A stretch of DNA of 64,000 nucleotides from an uncultured Gammaproteobacteria bacterium (GTDB taxonomy: Bacteria; Pseudomonadota; Gammaproteobacteria; PS1; Pseudothioglobaceae), in contig CACLHR010000005.1 of assembly GCA_902606745.1 (NCBI GenBank), positions 20,256 through 84,255 of the forward strand, written 5' to 3'. Below are positions 37,291 to 47,023 of the stretch, piece by piece (position 1 is the stretch's first letter; every line of letters starts with the position of its first letter). The translations under genes and the position numbers were made by a program. Under the pieces are notes generated by a model that searched no databases, had not been told where the DNA came from, and saw only the letters and a list, made by a program, of their open reading frames with translations.

Positions 37291-38067
37291 ATGATTACAG
37301 TTAAGAATTTATCAAAACATTTTGGCGGTATCAAGGCAGTTGATGGAGTTGATTTACATATCGACCGAGGTTCTATTACGGGTTTAGTAGGACCTAATGG
37401 TGCTGGAAAAACCACGATGTTTAACTTAATTGCCGGCCTATACCAGCCGACAGAAGGAGAAATCATCCTTGATGGGGAAGATATTACCGATTTAACCTCT
37501 CATCAGCTGTTTCACAAGGGATTACTGAGGACATTTCAAATTGCGCATGAATTCCCAACCTTAAGTGTATTAGAGAATTTAATGATGGTTCCTGCTAATC
37601 AATTGGGTGAACATTTAATGAACACCTGGCTCAAGCGTAAACAAATCCAAGAAGAAGAAAAAATTCTGCAAGAAAAAGCAGAGGGTGTCATTGACTTTTT
37701 GAATATCAGTCATTTAAAGAATGAAAGAGCAGGAAACCTTTCTGGAGGCCAGAAGAAATTACTCGAGTTGGCTCGTACAATGATGGTAGACGCCAAGGTG
37801 GTACTTTTAGACGAAGTAGGCGCAGGAGTGAATCGTACACTATTGAAGCAGATTGGAGATGCTATTTTACGACTCAACTCAGAAAGAGGATATACCTTCT
37901 GCATGATTGAACATGATATGGATTTTATTTCTAGGTTATGCAACCCAGTCGTTGTTCTGGCCGAAGGACAAATTTTGACCATAGGCACTCCAGATGAAAT
38001 AAAGAGCAGCGACGCAGTAATCGATGCCTATCTAGGTAGAGGTCTGAGAACCGAGGTTTCGGCATAG
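37291..38067 (+). CDS. livG: Branched-chain amino acid-type ABC transporter ATPase (LivG)
   Basis: 258-aa ATPase with Walker A GPNGAGKTTMF, the LivG-type region LLRTFQIAHEFPTLSVLENLM, signature LSGGQKKLLELARTMM, and Walker B VVLLDEVGAGVN. The C-terminus (DEIKSSDAVIDAYLGRG) is a LivG mark. It opens a five-gene cluster (ATPase, ATPase, permease, permease, binding protein). Its stop overlaps the next gene by one base. Urea or amide substrates are alternatives to branched-chain amino acids. Confidence 0.9.
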   Translation: MITVKNLSKHFGGIKAVDGVDLHIDRGSITGLVGPNGAGKTTMFNLIAGLYQPTEGEIILDGEDITDLTSHQLFHKGLLRTFQIAHEFPTLSVLENLMMVPANQLGEHLMNTWLKRKQIQEEEKILQEKAEGVIDFLNISHLKNERAGNLSGGQKKLLELARTMMVDAKVVLLDEVGAGVNRTLLKQIGDAILRLNSERGYTFCMIEHDMDFISRLCNPVVVLAEGQILTIGTPDEIKSSDAVIDAYLGRGLRTEVSA

Positions 38068-38771
38068 TGGCTTATCTAGAAGGAACCAATTTGGTAGCCG
38101 CTTATGGTGTAGTACCGATACTGCATGAATGCTCCGTTGAAGTTGAAAAAGGTGAGCTGTCGGTAATTGTAGGTCCAAATGGTGCCGGCAAGTCTACCGT
38201 CATGAGAGTACTTTTAGGCATGCTGGAGGCGACTGCTGGTGAAGTTAAATTAGATGGTCAAGATATATCAATGCTTTCAACCCAAGAAAGAATTAGTCTA
38301 GGCTTGGCTTTTGTTCCTCAGAACAAAAACGTATTTCCATCAATGACGGTTGAAGAGAATCTTGAGATGGGTGGATTTCTAAGATTGGATGATATAAACA
38401 AAACAATTGAAGAGGTGTATTCTCTTTTCCCCATTCTTTATGAGAAGCGCAAACAACTTGCAGAAGAACTTTCGGGTGGACAAAGACAACAGGTTGCTTT
38501 TGGAAGAGCAATGATGACTCAGCCTTCTGTAATGCTTTTAGATGAGCCTACGGCAGGAGTATCACCAATTGTTATGGATGAAATTTTTTCCAATATATTG
38601 GATGTTAGAAATGCTGGTATGGCGGTTCTTATGGTTGAACAGAATGCCCAACAGGCACTCAATATAGCTGATAAGGGTTATGTTTTAGTATCGGGTCGTA
38701 ATGAACATACTGGAACGGGTAGTGAATTGATTAATGACCCTGAAGTCAGAAAGAAATTTTTGGGAGGTTGA
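38067..38771 (+). CDS. livF: Branched-chain amino acid-type ABC transporter ATPase (LivF)
   Basis: 234 aa, second ATPase of the importer. Walker A GPNGAGKSTVMR, LAFVPQNKNVFPSMTVEENLEMG, signature LSGGQRQQVAFGRAMM and Walker B VMLLDEPTAGVSP are present; the end NDPEVRKKFLGG is typical of LivF. It starts at GTG 38067, overlapping the livG stop, and its own stop is directly followed by the livH ATG. Confidence 0.9.
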   Translation: MAYLEGTNLVAAYGVVPILHECSVEVEKGELSVIVGPNGAGKSTVMRVLLGMLEATAGEVKLDGQDISMLSTQERISLGLAFVPQNKNVFPSMTVEENLEMGGFLRLDDINKTIEEVYSLFPILYEKRKQLAEELSGGQRQQVAFGRAMMTQPSVMLLDEPTAGVSPIVMDEIFSNILDVRNAGMAVLMVEQNAQQALNIADKGYVLVSGRNEHTGTGSELINDPEVRKKFLGG

Positions 38772-39806
38772 ATGTCAGATTCTATTGATATTATTAACGC
38801 ATTCGCTTTAATGACGAACTTTGTCATTCTCCCGGCGCTTTCATATGGCTCACAATTGGCACTAGGTGCTTTGGCGGTGACGTTAGTATATTCAATTTTG
38901 AGGTTTTCCAATTTCGCCCAAGGTGATAGTATGGCCTTTGGAACGATGATTGTTATATTACTTACTGGTTTTATGATTGGCAAGGGTTGGACAATTAGTG
39001 GAATTCCAACTGCTCTCTTAGTAATTCCTATTGCGGTAATTGGAACTTCAATCTATATGCTTACAATGGACAGGTTGGTTTACAGGCACTATCGCAGAAT
39101 AAAGGTTAAGCAGAATATTGTCGGTATTACAGCATCAATAGGCGTTATGTTTATTACGGGGGGCATTGTTAGGTTTATATTAGGAGCTTCTCCACAAAGA
39201 TTTGAAGATGGTGAGAGATTTATTTTTTCTGTAAGAGAATTCAAGGCTTTTACTGGGCTCGAACAGGGTATAGCTCTTAAAACTTCTCAGTTTCTTACTA
39301 TCACTATTGCTATATTACTTGTTGCTTTTCTATTTTATTTTTTACAAAAAACTAAAACTGGAAAAGCTATGCGCGCTTATTCAGATAATACAGAATTGGC
39401 TCTTCTCTCTGGTATTGACCCAGATAAGGTGGTGCAAATAACCTGGCTACTGGTCGCAGCTCTTACTACAATAGCTGGCGCACTTTATGGGCTTGATAAA
39501 GGCTTTGCACCGCAACAATATCATTTATTGCTTTTACCAATTTTTGCCTCAGTCATCGTAGGCGGTATTGGGTCACCATTGGGGGCAATAGCGGGTGCCT
39601 TTTTGGTCTCATTTTCTGAGGTACTGCTTACTTACGCCTATAAGAAGTTTTTAATATATTTGTTGCCACTTTCTATGCATCCTAATTCCTTGGTTCAGCT
39701 TATTGGAACTGAGTATAAATATGCAATATCTTTTGTTATTTTGGTAACTGTCCTCTTAATTAGGCCTACAGGATTACTTAAAGGTAAGGTGATAGACGGT
39801 GATTAA
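38772..39806 (+). CDS. livH: Branched-chain amino acid-type ABC permease (LivH)
   Basis: 344 aa with about eight membrane helices. The LivH pattern ALGALAVTLVYSILRFSNFA with GDSMAFG near the N-terminus, MRAYSDNTELALLSGIDPDK (coupling loop), and VIVGGIGSPLGAIAGAF identify it. It forms the heterodimeric pore with LivM. Its stop lies 5 bp inside the next gene, whose start is GTG 39799. Confidence 0.9.
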   Translation: MSDSIDIINAFALMTNFVILPALSYGSQLALGALAVTLVYSILRFSNFAQGDSMAFGTMIVILLTGFMIGKGWTISGIPTALLVIPIAVIGTSIYMLTMDRLVYRHYRRIKVKQNIVGITASIGVMFITGGIVRFILGASPQRFEDGERFIFSVREFKAFTGLEQGIALKTSQFLTITIAILLVAFLFYFLQKTKTGKAMRAYSDNTELALLSGIDPDKVVQITWLLVAALTTIAGALYGLDKGFAPQQYHLLLLPIFASVIVGGIGSPLGAIAGAFLVSFSEVLLTYAYKKFLIYLLPLSMHPNSLVQLIGTEYKYAISFVILVTVLLIRPTGLLKGKVIDGD

Positions 39807-41172
39807 TTTTAATAATATATGGGAGTCTTATAAAACCATAATTAGTTTTACAATTATGGGTTTGGTGCTTTTATTTGTTGGGTTAAACCAATCATGGGCT
39901 TTGGTACTTGGCATCATCAACTTATCTCTAATTTCAGCTATTATGGCTCTGGGTGTAAATATTCAATGGGGTTATGCAGGTCTTTTTAATGTAGGAATTA
40001 TGGGTTTTGCTGCTCTAGGTGGTGTCAGTGTAGTTTTGATATCTCAGCAGCCTGTTACCGAAGCTATTGATGCGGGTGGTTTAAAAATGTTATTTGCCCT
40101 AGTTCTTGGTGCTATAACTATTGTTACTGGAGTAGTGCTTAATAAGAAAGGCTTTAATAAATGGTTAATAGCCTTAATAGTCGTTATTGGTTATCTATTT
40201 ACCAGGCATTATTTTTCTGAAGCTTCAGATGTAATTGAAAAAGTAGATCCAGCAATTACAGGCTATTTGGGTGGATTTGGTTTTCCAATTGCTTTTTCAT
40301 GGATCGTTGGTGGCTTGGCTGCTGCAGGAGCTGCTTGGTGGATTGGAAAGATTACTTTAAGTTTAAGGGCGGATTATCTTGCAATTGCAACCTTGGGTAT
40401 TGCTGAAATTATTCTTTATGTCATTAAAAATGAAGACTGGTTTGTTCGTGGTGTTAAAAATGTTGCTGGACTTCCTAGACCTGTTCCTTACGAAGTTGAC
40501 ATGCAAAAGTCTGAATGGCTACTAAATATTGTTGCCTGGATTCATCGCTCAGACCTAGCATTATTGACTCAATCAGATCAAGTTGCTCAGTTAAGCGAGT
40601 ATGTTAGAGGGGCATCAGTCGTTTTTGTTAAACTTTGTTATTCAGGCTTATTTGTATTAATTTTAGTAGCTTTGATTGTGCTTTCCAATCTTGCTTTAAA
40701 CTCTCCATGGGGTAGAAAAGTAAGAGCGATAAGAGATAATGAGGTTGCTGCTTCGGCTATGGGTAAAAACATCACTCGCCAGCATCTTCAAATTTTTGTT
40801 ATTGGTTCTGCAATTGTAGGAATTGCCGGTGCTTTATTGGTAACCTACAATGGAATATTTATTCCCACTTCTTACATGCCTCTCAGGTTTACTTTTTTGA
40901 TATGGGTAATGGTTATTCTTGGAGGCTCAGGTAATAATTTGGGATCTGTTTTGGGTGCATTTATAATCTGGTTTATATGGATTCAGTCTGGCCCAATGGG
41001 ACTTTGGGCTGTTGAAATGATTGGTAGTTTCAATCAGGAAGGAAATACTATAACAGACTTCTTAGAAGATCGAGTTCACTATCTTAGACTTGTCTTTATG
41101 GGTAGTATATTGCTTTTCATAATGAGATTTGCACCTCGCGGCATCCTGCCAGAAAAAAACAAAGAACTGTAA
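39799..41172 (+). CDS. livM: Branched-chain amino acid-type ABC permease (LivM)
   Basis: 457 aa, about ten helices. It is longer than most LivM (about 320-420), the excess lying in a segment of about residues 90-160 and in a loop near 220-260 (WLLNIVAWIHRSDLALL). Core motifs are NIQWGYAGLFNVGIMGFAALG, LRADYLAIATLGIAEI, WGRKVRAIRDNEVAASAMGK (coupling loop) and VILGGSGNNLGSVLGAFI. It overlaps livH by 8 bp and is separated from the binding protein by 179 bp. Confidence 0.9.
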   Translation: MINFNNIWESYKTIISFTIMGLVLLFVGLNQSWALVLGIINLSLISAIMALGVNIQWGYAGLFNVGIMGFAALGGVSVVLISQQPVTEAIDAGGLKMLFALVLGAITIVTGVVLNKKGFNKWLIALIVVIGYLFTRHYFSEASDVIEKVDPAITGYLGGFGFPIAFSWIVGGLAAAGAAWWIGKITLSLRADYLAIATLGIAEIILYVIKNEDWFVRGVKNVAGLPRPVPYEVDMQKSEWLLNIVAWIHRSDLALLTQSDQVAQLSEYVRGASVVFVKLCYSGLFVLILVALIVLSNLALNSPWGRKVRAIRDNEVAASAMGKNITRQHLQIFVIGSAIVGIAGALLVTYNGIFIPTSYMPLRFTFLIWVMVILGGSGNNLGSVLGAFIIWFIWIQSGPMGLWAVEMIGSFNQEGNTITDFLEDRVHYLRLVFMGSILLFIMRFAPRGILPEKNKEL

Positions 41173-41351
41173 AAAATCACAGATCATTGTCAAAAAAAAA
41201 TAGTTCTAGAAAAGTCTTTCATTATTTTTTTTCAAATATTTTTAACACAAAACCCAAGAAAATGTTTATCATTAACGCGAATCCCTTTTGAAATATGCTT
41301 TAATTAACATTATTGAGCATTGGGAATCTTTTTTTTAAAACAGGAGAGAAA

Positions 41352-42536
41352 ATGAAAAGTTATATAAAAACAACGGCTGGTTTTGTACTTTCAGCAACTA
41401 TGGCAACAGCATCATATGGTGCTACGGTTAATGTTGGTGAGTTACAAGGGTTTACAGGACCACTCGAATCTATGATAGGCGCTATGTCTGGTGGTGCTAA
41501 CCTAGCAGTAACTGAGTCAAATGACTCTGGTAACTACCTTCAAGGTACTATCGTTGTTCATCAGGGCGATTCAGTCTGTATTGATGCAGCTGTTGCAATT
41601 GCTGAGGCAGAACGCCTAATTAATGATGAGAATGTTATGGCTATTATGGGTCCTAACTGCTCGGGTAATACTGGTGCAGTTATAACCAATGTGCTAGTAC
41701 CTAATGGTGTTGTTGCAATTTCACCATCAGCTACTTCACCTGCCCTAAGTACTCTTGAAGATGGTGGATGGTTCTTTAGAACTTCACCTTCTGATGCACG
41801 TCAAGGACAAGTTCTTGCTGATATTGCAATGTCAAGAGGACAAAGTGATATGGCAGTAACTTACACAAATAACGACTACGGAAAGGGTTTAGCTGATGCA
41901 TTCGCATCTGCCTATGAAGCTGTAGGTGGAACTATTACCGTTATGTCAGGCCATGAAGACGATAAAGCAGACTACTCTGCTGATGTCGCTGCATTATCTG
42001 CGGGTGGCTCATCTACACTAGCTGTTCTTGGTTATGCTGACACAGGTGGCAAGGGAATCATTGCTGCTTCCGAAGATACGGGCGCATTTACTGATTACGT
42101 CTTTGCTGATGGTATGATTAGTACAACTACTTCAGGTGCAATTGGAGATGGTTCTTGGGGTACATTACCCGCACCAAGTGGTGCACTAGCTGCTAACTGG
42201 TTATCAGTTGCTGAAGCAGGTGGCGTTGATGGCACTGGGGCATACTCAGCCGAGTCTTATGACGCGATGGCTTTGATTATCCTAGCCTCTCAAGCCGCAG
42301 GTTCAACTGACAGAGCTGCCATTCAGGCAGAGGTCATGAATGTAGCCAACGCTCCAGGTAGACAATGTAGCGCTGGTGGCTTAGGTGATTGCTTGAAATG
42401 GATTTCAGGCGGCCTAGTTGTTGACTATGTTGGTGCTACTGGTGTTGAGTTCACTGCAGTGGGTGAAGGTAAAGGCTCTTATGCAGAGAAAGAAGTTATT
42501 GGTGGTGCGTTTACAACTGTAGCGTCACATCAGTAA
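41352..42536 (+). CDS. livK: Branched-chain amino acid-type ABC substrate-binding protein
   Basis: 394 aa from ATG 41352, chosen because AGGAG lies five bases upstream and a signal peptide (about 1-22, ending ATASYG) follows. Periplasmic binding protein type I fold: LQGFTGPLESM, ALAIMGPNCSGNTG-like block (MAIMGPNCSGNTG), SPSATSPALS, YTNNDYGKGLADAF. It binds the ligand for LivGFHM. The AT-rich 179-bp gap before it and the strong terminator after it suggest it can be made in excess over the membrane parts. The ligand (leucine-type, other amino acid or amide) is not determined. Confidence 0.9.
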   Translation: MKSYIKTTAGFVLSATMATASYGATVNVGELQGFTGPLESMIGAMSGGANLAVTESNDSGNYLQGTIVVHQGDSVCIDAAVAIAEAERLINDENVMAIMGPNCSGNTGAVITNVLVPNGVVAISPSATSPALSTLEDGGWFFRTSPSDARQGQVLADIAMSRGQSDMAVTYTNNDYGKGLADAFASAYEAVGGTITVMSGHEDDKADYSADVAALSAGGSSTLAVLGYADTGGKGIIAASEDTGAFTDYVFADGMISTTTSGAIGDGSWGTLPAPSGALAANWLSVAEAGGVDGTGAYSAESYDAMALIILASQAAGSTDRAAIQAEVMNVANAPGRQCSAGGLGDCLKWISGGLVVDYVGATGVEFTAVGEGKGSYAEKEVIGGAFTTVASHQ

Positions 42537-42554
42537 TTAGTTTTACTTATAGAT

Positions 42555-42588
42555 GAAAAAAGCCCGTCTTTTGGATGGGCTTTTTTTT
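42555..42588 (+). terminator. Rho-independent terminator after livK
   Basis: GCCCGTC-TTTTG-GATGGGC (one G-U pair) forms the stem, extended by flanking A and T runs, followed by eight T residues. It ends the liv cluster. Confidence 0.9.
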
Positions 42589-42693
42589 GTCCTTTAATCT
42601 TGTTTATTAAATCTGAAGTAAAAGTATGAATATACAACCTCAAAATTCACAGGTATTATAATGGTCATATGCAGATGACAATAAGGATTAAAT

Positions 42694-43059
42694 ATGAGCA
42701 AAGATGAACTATGGGACAGTGTAAAAGAAGCTGCCAAGACTTCTCTTGATCGTTTTGATAATCTAGATAAAAACTACATTTTTTATCTAGAGGAAATGGT
42801 GACTCCTAAGTTACTTACGATTTTCTATTGGATACTATTGTTTGCATTTATAACGAAAGGTATTGGGGATATATTTGAGGGTGATTTCTGGCGTGGTTTG
42901 GTTTGGGTTGTTGGTGGTTCTCTTGCATCACGGGTAGCTTGTGAGCTTGTTGTTGTCCTGTTTCGTATTAATGAAACCTTGCATGTCATCAGTGACAACA
43001 CTAAAGATCTTGATAGTTCCAGCAATAATGAATCTGAAAAAAATTTTTACAAACGATAG
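42694..43059 (+). CDS. DUF4282 membrane protein
   Basis: 121 aa with two membrane helices (about residues 38-58 and 66-88). The segment MVTPKLLTIFYWILLF and the second-helix ending ACELVVVLFRINETLHVI match the DUF4282 pattern, a small membrane domain of unknown function. The N-terminal 35 residues are charged and probably cytoplasmic. AAGG lies eight bases before the ATG. No functional link to the flanking liv and rarD genes can be shown. Confidence 0.8.
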   Translation: MSKDELWDSVKEAAKTSLDRFDNLDKNYIFYLEEMVTPKLLTIFYWILLFAFITKGIGDIFEGDFWRGLVWVVGGSLASRVACELVVVLFRINETLHVISDNTKDLDSSSNNESEKNFYKR

Positions 43060-43123
43060 ATCTCTAAGTAGCCCTACCTTTATTCAACAATAGCGAACCT
43101 TTTCTTTATGTTGGAAAGAATTC

Positions 43124-43987
43124 ATGAATAGAGGCATAATACTTATCGTATCGGGTTATCTTCTTTGGGGTTTGTTCCCTATTTATTGGGCGTTATTAAA
43201 CCATGTAAACCCTTCGGAAGTTCTACTTCACAGAGTGGTTTGGGCTGTGCCTATTCTTTTTGTGATTATCTACTTGAAATCAAGTTGGCATGATAATTTC
43301 AAGGAATCTATTACTTCTCGTAAAGAGTTACTTTTCTTGTTGTTAACGGCAACCCTTATAACTATTAATTGGGGACTCTACATTGTTGCCGTAAACCTTG
43401 GACGAGTGGTTGAGGGTTCTATGGGCTACTTTCTGGCACCGGTAATAAGCATGATAGGAGGTTATATTTTTTTTCATGAAAGAATGTCCAGATTAAAGCA
43501 GTGGTCGGCTCTGCTTGCATCAGTGGGAGCTTTGTATTATGTGTTTAGTAGTGACTCGTTTCCATGGTTGGGTCTCATCCTTGGAGTCAGTTTCGCTTTC
43601 TACGGGCTCGCGAGAAAAGCAATGGTTACTTCGGCAGTGCCTGGTCTTTATGTAGAAACTCTATTACTTTTACCGGTGGCATTTGTATTCACAATATGGA
43701 TGTACTTTTATCAAGAGGTCTCCTTTCTTAATGTCAATTTAACCACAGATGTGTTATTGATCTTAGCAGGTCTTGTTACTGTTGTTCCTTTAGCACTTTT
43801 TACTATTGGTGCAAAACTCCTGCCTATGACAACAGTGGGGATATTATTTTTTATTACCCCTACAATTCAATTTTTGGTTGGTTATTTATTGCATCATGAG
43901 CCAGTTAACATTGACCAATTAATTGGGTTTGTTGGTGTATGGATTGGCCTTACACTATATTGTTATGCTTTGAATAGAAAAGCGTGA
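43124..43987 (+). CDS. rarD: EamA family transporter RarD
   Basis: 287 aa, ten predicted helices in two EamA repeats. The start GYLLWGLFPIYWALLNHV and the following SEVLLHRVVWAVP (a RarD mark), TINWGLYIVAVN, and YFLAPVISMIGGYIFFHERM are characteristic. RarD proteins are linked to export of chloramphenicol-like compounds or metabolites, but the true substrate is uncertain. GGAAAG lies just before the ATG. Confidence 0.9.
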   Translation: MNRGIILIVSGYLLWGLFPIYWALLNHVNPSEVLLHRVVWAVPILFVIIYLKSSWHDNFKESITSRKELLFLLLTATLITINWGLYIVAVNLGRVVEGSMGYFLAPVISMIGGYIFFHERMSRLKQWSALLASVGALYYVFSSDSFPWLGLILGVSFAFYGLARKAMVTSAVPGLYVETLLLLPVAFVFTIWMYFYQEVSFLNVNLTTDVLLILAGLVTVVPLALFTIGAKLLPMTTVGILFFITPTIQFLVGYLLHHEPVNIDQLIGFVGVWIGLTLYCYALNRKA

Positions 43988-44117
43988 TAGTATTATTTTT
44001 TTTAGTTTAATCAAATATATCGACTCATCTTAAACCTATGTTAGGATACGATAGTTTCTGGATGGTGTAGTTTTTGATCACCAGAGCGGTTTATTTTGAT
44101 AATTCTTGGAGAAACTT

Positions 44118-44753
44118 TTGAAAAATACTCATAACATGCATCCCACAGTGTTTAACGCACTGCATACCACTAACAAGGTTGATTTAGAAGATCTCTACAA
44201 GGCTTGGGCTGAAAGTTATGACCGTGATGTTGTGGAAGTAATTGGTTATGTTGGTCATTCGATAACTACCGAATTATTGCTTAAGTATGTAGATAATTTC
44301 AAAGCGAAAATACTTGATGCTGGATGTGGTACTGGGCTTGTAGGTGAAATACTTTACGAGAAAAAATTTAAAAATATTGTAGGAGTTGACTTTTCTCAAC
44401 CAATGCTAGACCAAGCTTTGGTAAAAAATGTATATCAATCCCTTCGTTTAGCTGACTTAACTGAAAAGTTGACATTTAAAGACAAAACTTTTGATGCAAC
44501 TGTTTGTGCAGGAACATTTACCTGTGGACATGTTGGACCTGAAGCACTTTTAGAAATGGTACGTGTCACTAAAACTGGTGGATATATTAGTTTTACTGTG
44601 CGCGATCAGGAATGGGATCATTTACCTTATGAACAAACTATCAAAGAACTAGAAGATAAGAATTTGTGGCGTTGTATGGAGCGCTTAACTACAAAATATA
44701 ACCTTGATGAGGGTGTGAGTTGCCAGTTATGCTTATACGAAGTAACCAATTAA
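44118..44753 (+). CDS. Class I SAM-dependent methyltransferase
   Basis: 211 aa. The SAM-binding motif I ILDAGCGTGLVGE and the following VGVDFSQPMLDQA, then VCAGTFTCGHVGPEAL, mark a Rossmann methyltransferase of the Williams-Beuren/ubiE-like group. The start TTG 44118 is supported by GGAG six bases upstream; TTG 44106 and ATG 44136 are alternatives. The substrate is not evident. It lies between two EamA exporters, which could suggest a methylated metabolite is exported, but this is only proximity. Confidence 0.8.
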   Translation: MKNTHNMHPTVFNALHTTNKVDLEDLYKAWAESYDRDVVEVIGYVGHSITTELLLKYVDNFKAKILDAGCGTGLVGEILYEKKFKNIVGVDFSQPMLDQALVKNVYQSLRLADLTEKLTFKDKTFDATVCAGTFTCGHVGPEALLEMVRVTKTGGYISFTVRDQEWDHLPYEQTIKELEDKNLWRCMERLTTKYNLDEGVSCQLCLYEVTN

Positions 44754-44778
44754 TTTAAAAAATTAAATCAAGATATTT

Positions 44779-45681
44779 ATGGTGATTTCAAACCAAAATA
44801 AAGCCTATTTTTTTGCGGCTACTGCGATTTTTTTCTGGTCCACAGTAGCCACTGCCTTTAAACTTTCACTAGAATATTTAGAGCCTGTTCAGCTTGTTTT
44901 TTATGCAAGCATATTTTCGGTCTTAGCTCTTTTCTTTATTCTCCTTTTTCAAGGGAAATTAAAACTGATTCGACGCTTTACAATGGAGAGTTTGTTACGC
45001 TGTGCTCTTCTAGCAATCTTAAATCCTTGTCTTTATTACATTATCCTACTTAAAGCTTACGATATATTGCCTGCACAAGAGGCTATGGCAATAAATTATA
45101 GTTGGGTAGTAATGATGGTTGTTTTATCGATTCCGATTCTAAAACAAAGAATTGGTATGAAGGCATTTCTTTCAATCATCATCAGTTATATTGGTGTGGT
45201 TGTGATTGCTACTAATGGCGATCTTTTTTCACTTCAATTCGATAACTTACAAGGTGTTATTTATGCTTTGATAACAACTGTAATTTGGGCGCTGTTTTGG
45301 TTGTTCAATACAAAACATAATAATGATACTGTAGTTAGTTTGTTTTTAATTTTTCTGTTTAGTTTGCCTTTTATTGCAATTGCTGTCTTCTATAGTTCTG
45401 CATTTGTGATTCCTTCAATGCATGGCCTTATTGGCGCCGTTTACGTTGGACTCTTTGAGATGGGGATTACGTTTGTTGTTTGGCAATCAGCTTTGAGAAT
45501 GACTTCGAATGTTGCAAAAGTTACTAGCTTGGTATTTATTACGCCATTTTTGTCATTATTAATTATCCAGTTGTTCCTTAGAGAAGTTATATTGACATCA
45601 ACAGTTGTTGGTATTGTGTTAATTATTTTTGGATTATTATTACAAAAGTTTTTCACTAAACAAAACACTAAACTTAGTTAA
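44779..45681 (+). CDS. EamA/DMT family transporter
   Basis: 300 aa with ten predicted helices in two EamA halves. The first half starts AYFFAATAIFFWSTVATAFKL (split by a helix), with NPCLYYIILLKAYDILPAQEA, and the second half ends in ITFVVWQSALRMTSNVAKVTS. These exporters handle amino acids or other small metabolites; this one is more general than RarD and no substrate can be named. It follows the methyltransferase by 25 bp. Confidence 0.85.
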   Translation: MVISNQNKAYFFAATAIFFWSTVATAFKLSLEYLEPVQLVFYASIFSVLALFFILLFQGKLKLIRRFTMESLLRCALLAILNPCLYYIILLKAYDILPAQEAMAINYSWVVMMVVLSIPILKQRIGMKAFLSIIISYIGVVVIATNGDLFSLQFDNLQGVIYALITTVIWALFWLFNTKHNNDTVVSLFLIFLFSLPFIAIAVFYSSAFVIPSMHGLIGAVYVGLFEMGITFVVWQSALRMTSNVAKVTSLVFITPFLSLLIIQLFLREVILTSTVVGIVLIIFGLLLQKFFTKQNTKLS

Positions 45682-45749
45682 TTAGATTGTTTTTGATTTG
45701 AATTCTCTTATGGGTATATACTGAATTCAAATTTATATTAAAAATAACT

Positions 45750-46976
45750 ATGGGTAAAGAAGAAGTAGAAAAAAATAACAATGTAGATGATTTTGAGGCC
45801 GGCTTTCAGATTTTGGATGATTTTGCAAGATTTGATCAGAAAAATGATGTTTTTCGTCGAGCTTGGTGGGACGAATCTATTAAAAGCAAAAAAACCAAGT
45901 TATTCTACTCAACCTATCGTGAACCATTAAAAACTTGGCGTAAAGCAGATGGCTATACCCAAAAAGACTATGCACTCAGAAATGCCGCCTGGCATGTAAG
46001 TGATCTCTTAACTGAGATTAATAAAGATGACGATCGAAGGGAGGGATTTTCAGATGCATTTACCCTGCAAACACCTGTTGCAAATGAAAAAATTGATTTG
46101 GGAACAGAACAACAGGCAAGTGATGAAATCAAGAAAATAGCTCTAGAATTCGGAGCTGGTCTTGTAGGTATTACAAACTACGACAATCGTTGGGAGTACA
46201 GTAGGAAATTTAGCGATATGAGTGCAACTTCTAGGCCTGCTGAAATTCCTGATACTTTAAATCATGTTATCGTTATTGCACAACCTATGGATTATGAATT
46301 GGTTAGAACAGTACCTTCCGCTCTGAGCGGTTCTGCAACAGGGCTGGGGTATTCTCATGACGCCCTTGTTGTACTTTCTCTAGCGCAATATATACGAAAT
46401 CTTGGATATGAAGCAATAGGTAGTATGAATGATACATCCTTAGCAATTCCTTATGCGATTAAGGCTGGCCTAGGCGAATACGGTAGACACGGTTTGTTAA
46501 TCACTCCGAAATACGGCCCCCGAATTCGTTTGGGAAAAGTCTACACAAATTTGCCATTAACTCACGATCGGCCCATTAGGTTCGGTGTCAAAGAGTTCTG
46601 TGAAATCTGCAGAAGATGTACAAGCGGTTGCCCTGTCAAGGCTATTCCAGATGGACCTCCATCAAAAGACACTTACAATCAGTCAAATATTCGCGGTGTT
46701 AGTAAATGGTCTGTAGATGGTGAAAAGTGTTTCGGATTTTGGACAGCACAAAACTCAGATTGTTCCATCTGTATACGTGTATGTCCATATAACAAAGATT
46801 ATTCTCGGTGGCTTCATAAATTAGGTCTCCGTCTTGCTGGTACTAGATTACGCCACTTGATGCTATGGCTTGACGTTAAGTTAGGCTACGGAGGAAGGCA
46901 AAAATCATCAATGTGGTGGCAAGGAGCACGAGAAAAACTCCTGGAAAGATCTGCAAATTTTTTTATTAGAAAGTAA
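45750..46976 (+). CDS. Reductive-dehalogenase-like Fe-S protein
   Basis: 408 aa with the C-terminal part of the RdhA family. Two [4Fe-4S] motifs are clear: CEICRRCTSGCPVKAIP near residue 287 and CFGFWTAQNSDCSICIRVCP near 328. The N-terminal and middle regions (about 130-270) match the corrinoid-binding, NADP-independent core: LVGITNYDNRW, VIVIAQPMDYE, YAIKAGLGEYGRHGLLI and GPRIRLGKVYTN. There is no TAT signal and no anchor gene, so it is cytoplasmic, as in some marine aerobes. It could also be a related cobalamin-dependent reductase (queuosine-like). Substrate unknown. Confidence 0.82.
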   Translation: MGKEEVEKNNNVDDFEAGFQILDDFARFDQKNDVFRRAWWDESIKSKKTKLFYSTYREPLKTWRKADGYTQKDYALRNAAWHVSDLLTEINKDDDRREGFSDAFTLQTPVANEKIDLGTEQQASDEIKKIALEFGAGLVGITNYDNRWEYSRKFSDMSATSRPAEIPDTLNHVIVIAQPMDYELVRTVPSALSGSATGLGYSHDALVVLSLAQYIRNLGYEAIGSMNDTSLAIPYAIKAGLGEYGRHGLLITPKYGPRIRLGKVYTNLPLTHDRPIRFGVKEFCEICRRCTSGCPVKAIPDGPPSKDTYNQSNIRGVSKWSVDGEKCFGFWTAQNSDCSICIRVCPYNKDYSRWLHKLGLRLAGTRLRHLMLWLDVKLGYGGRQKSSMWWQGAREKLLERSANFFIRK

Positions 46977-47023
46977 ATTGGTCTAAAAAGCCTTTTTCTG
47001 AATTTAAATTAAGTTAAGAAATC

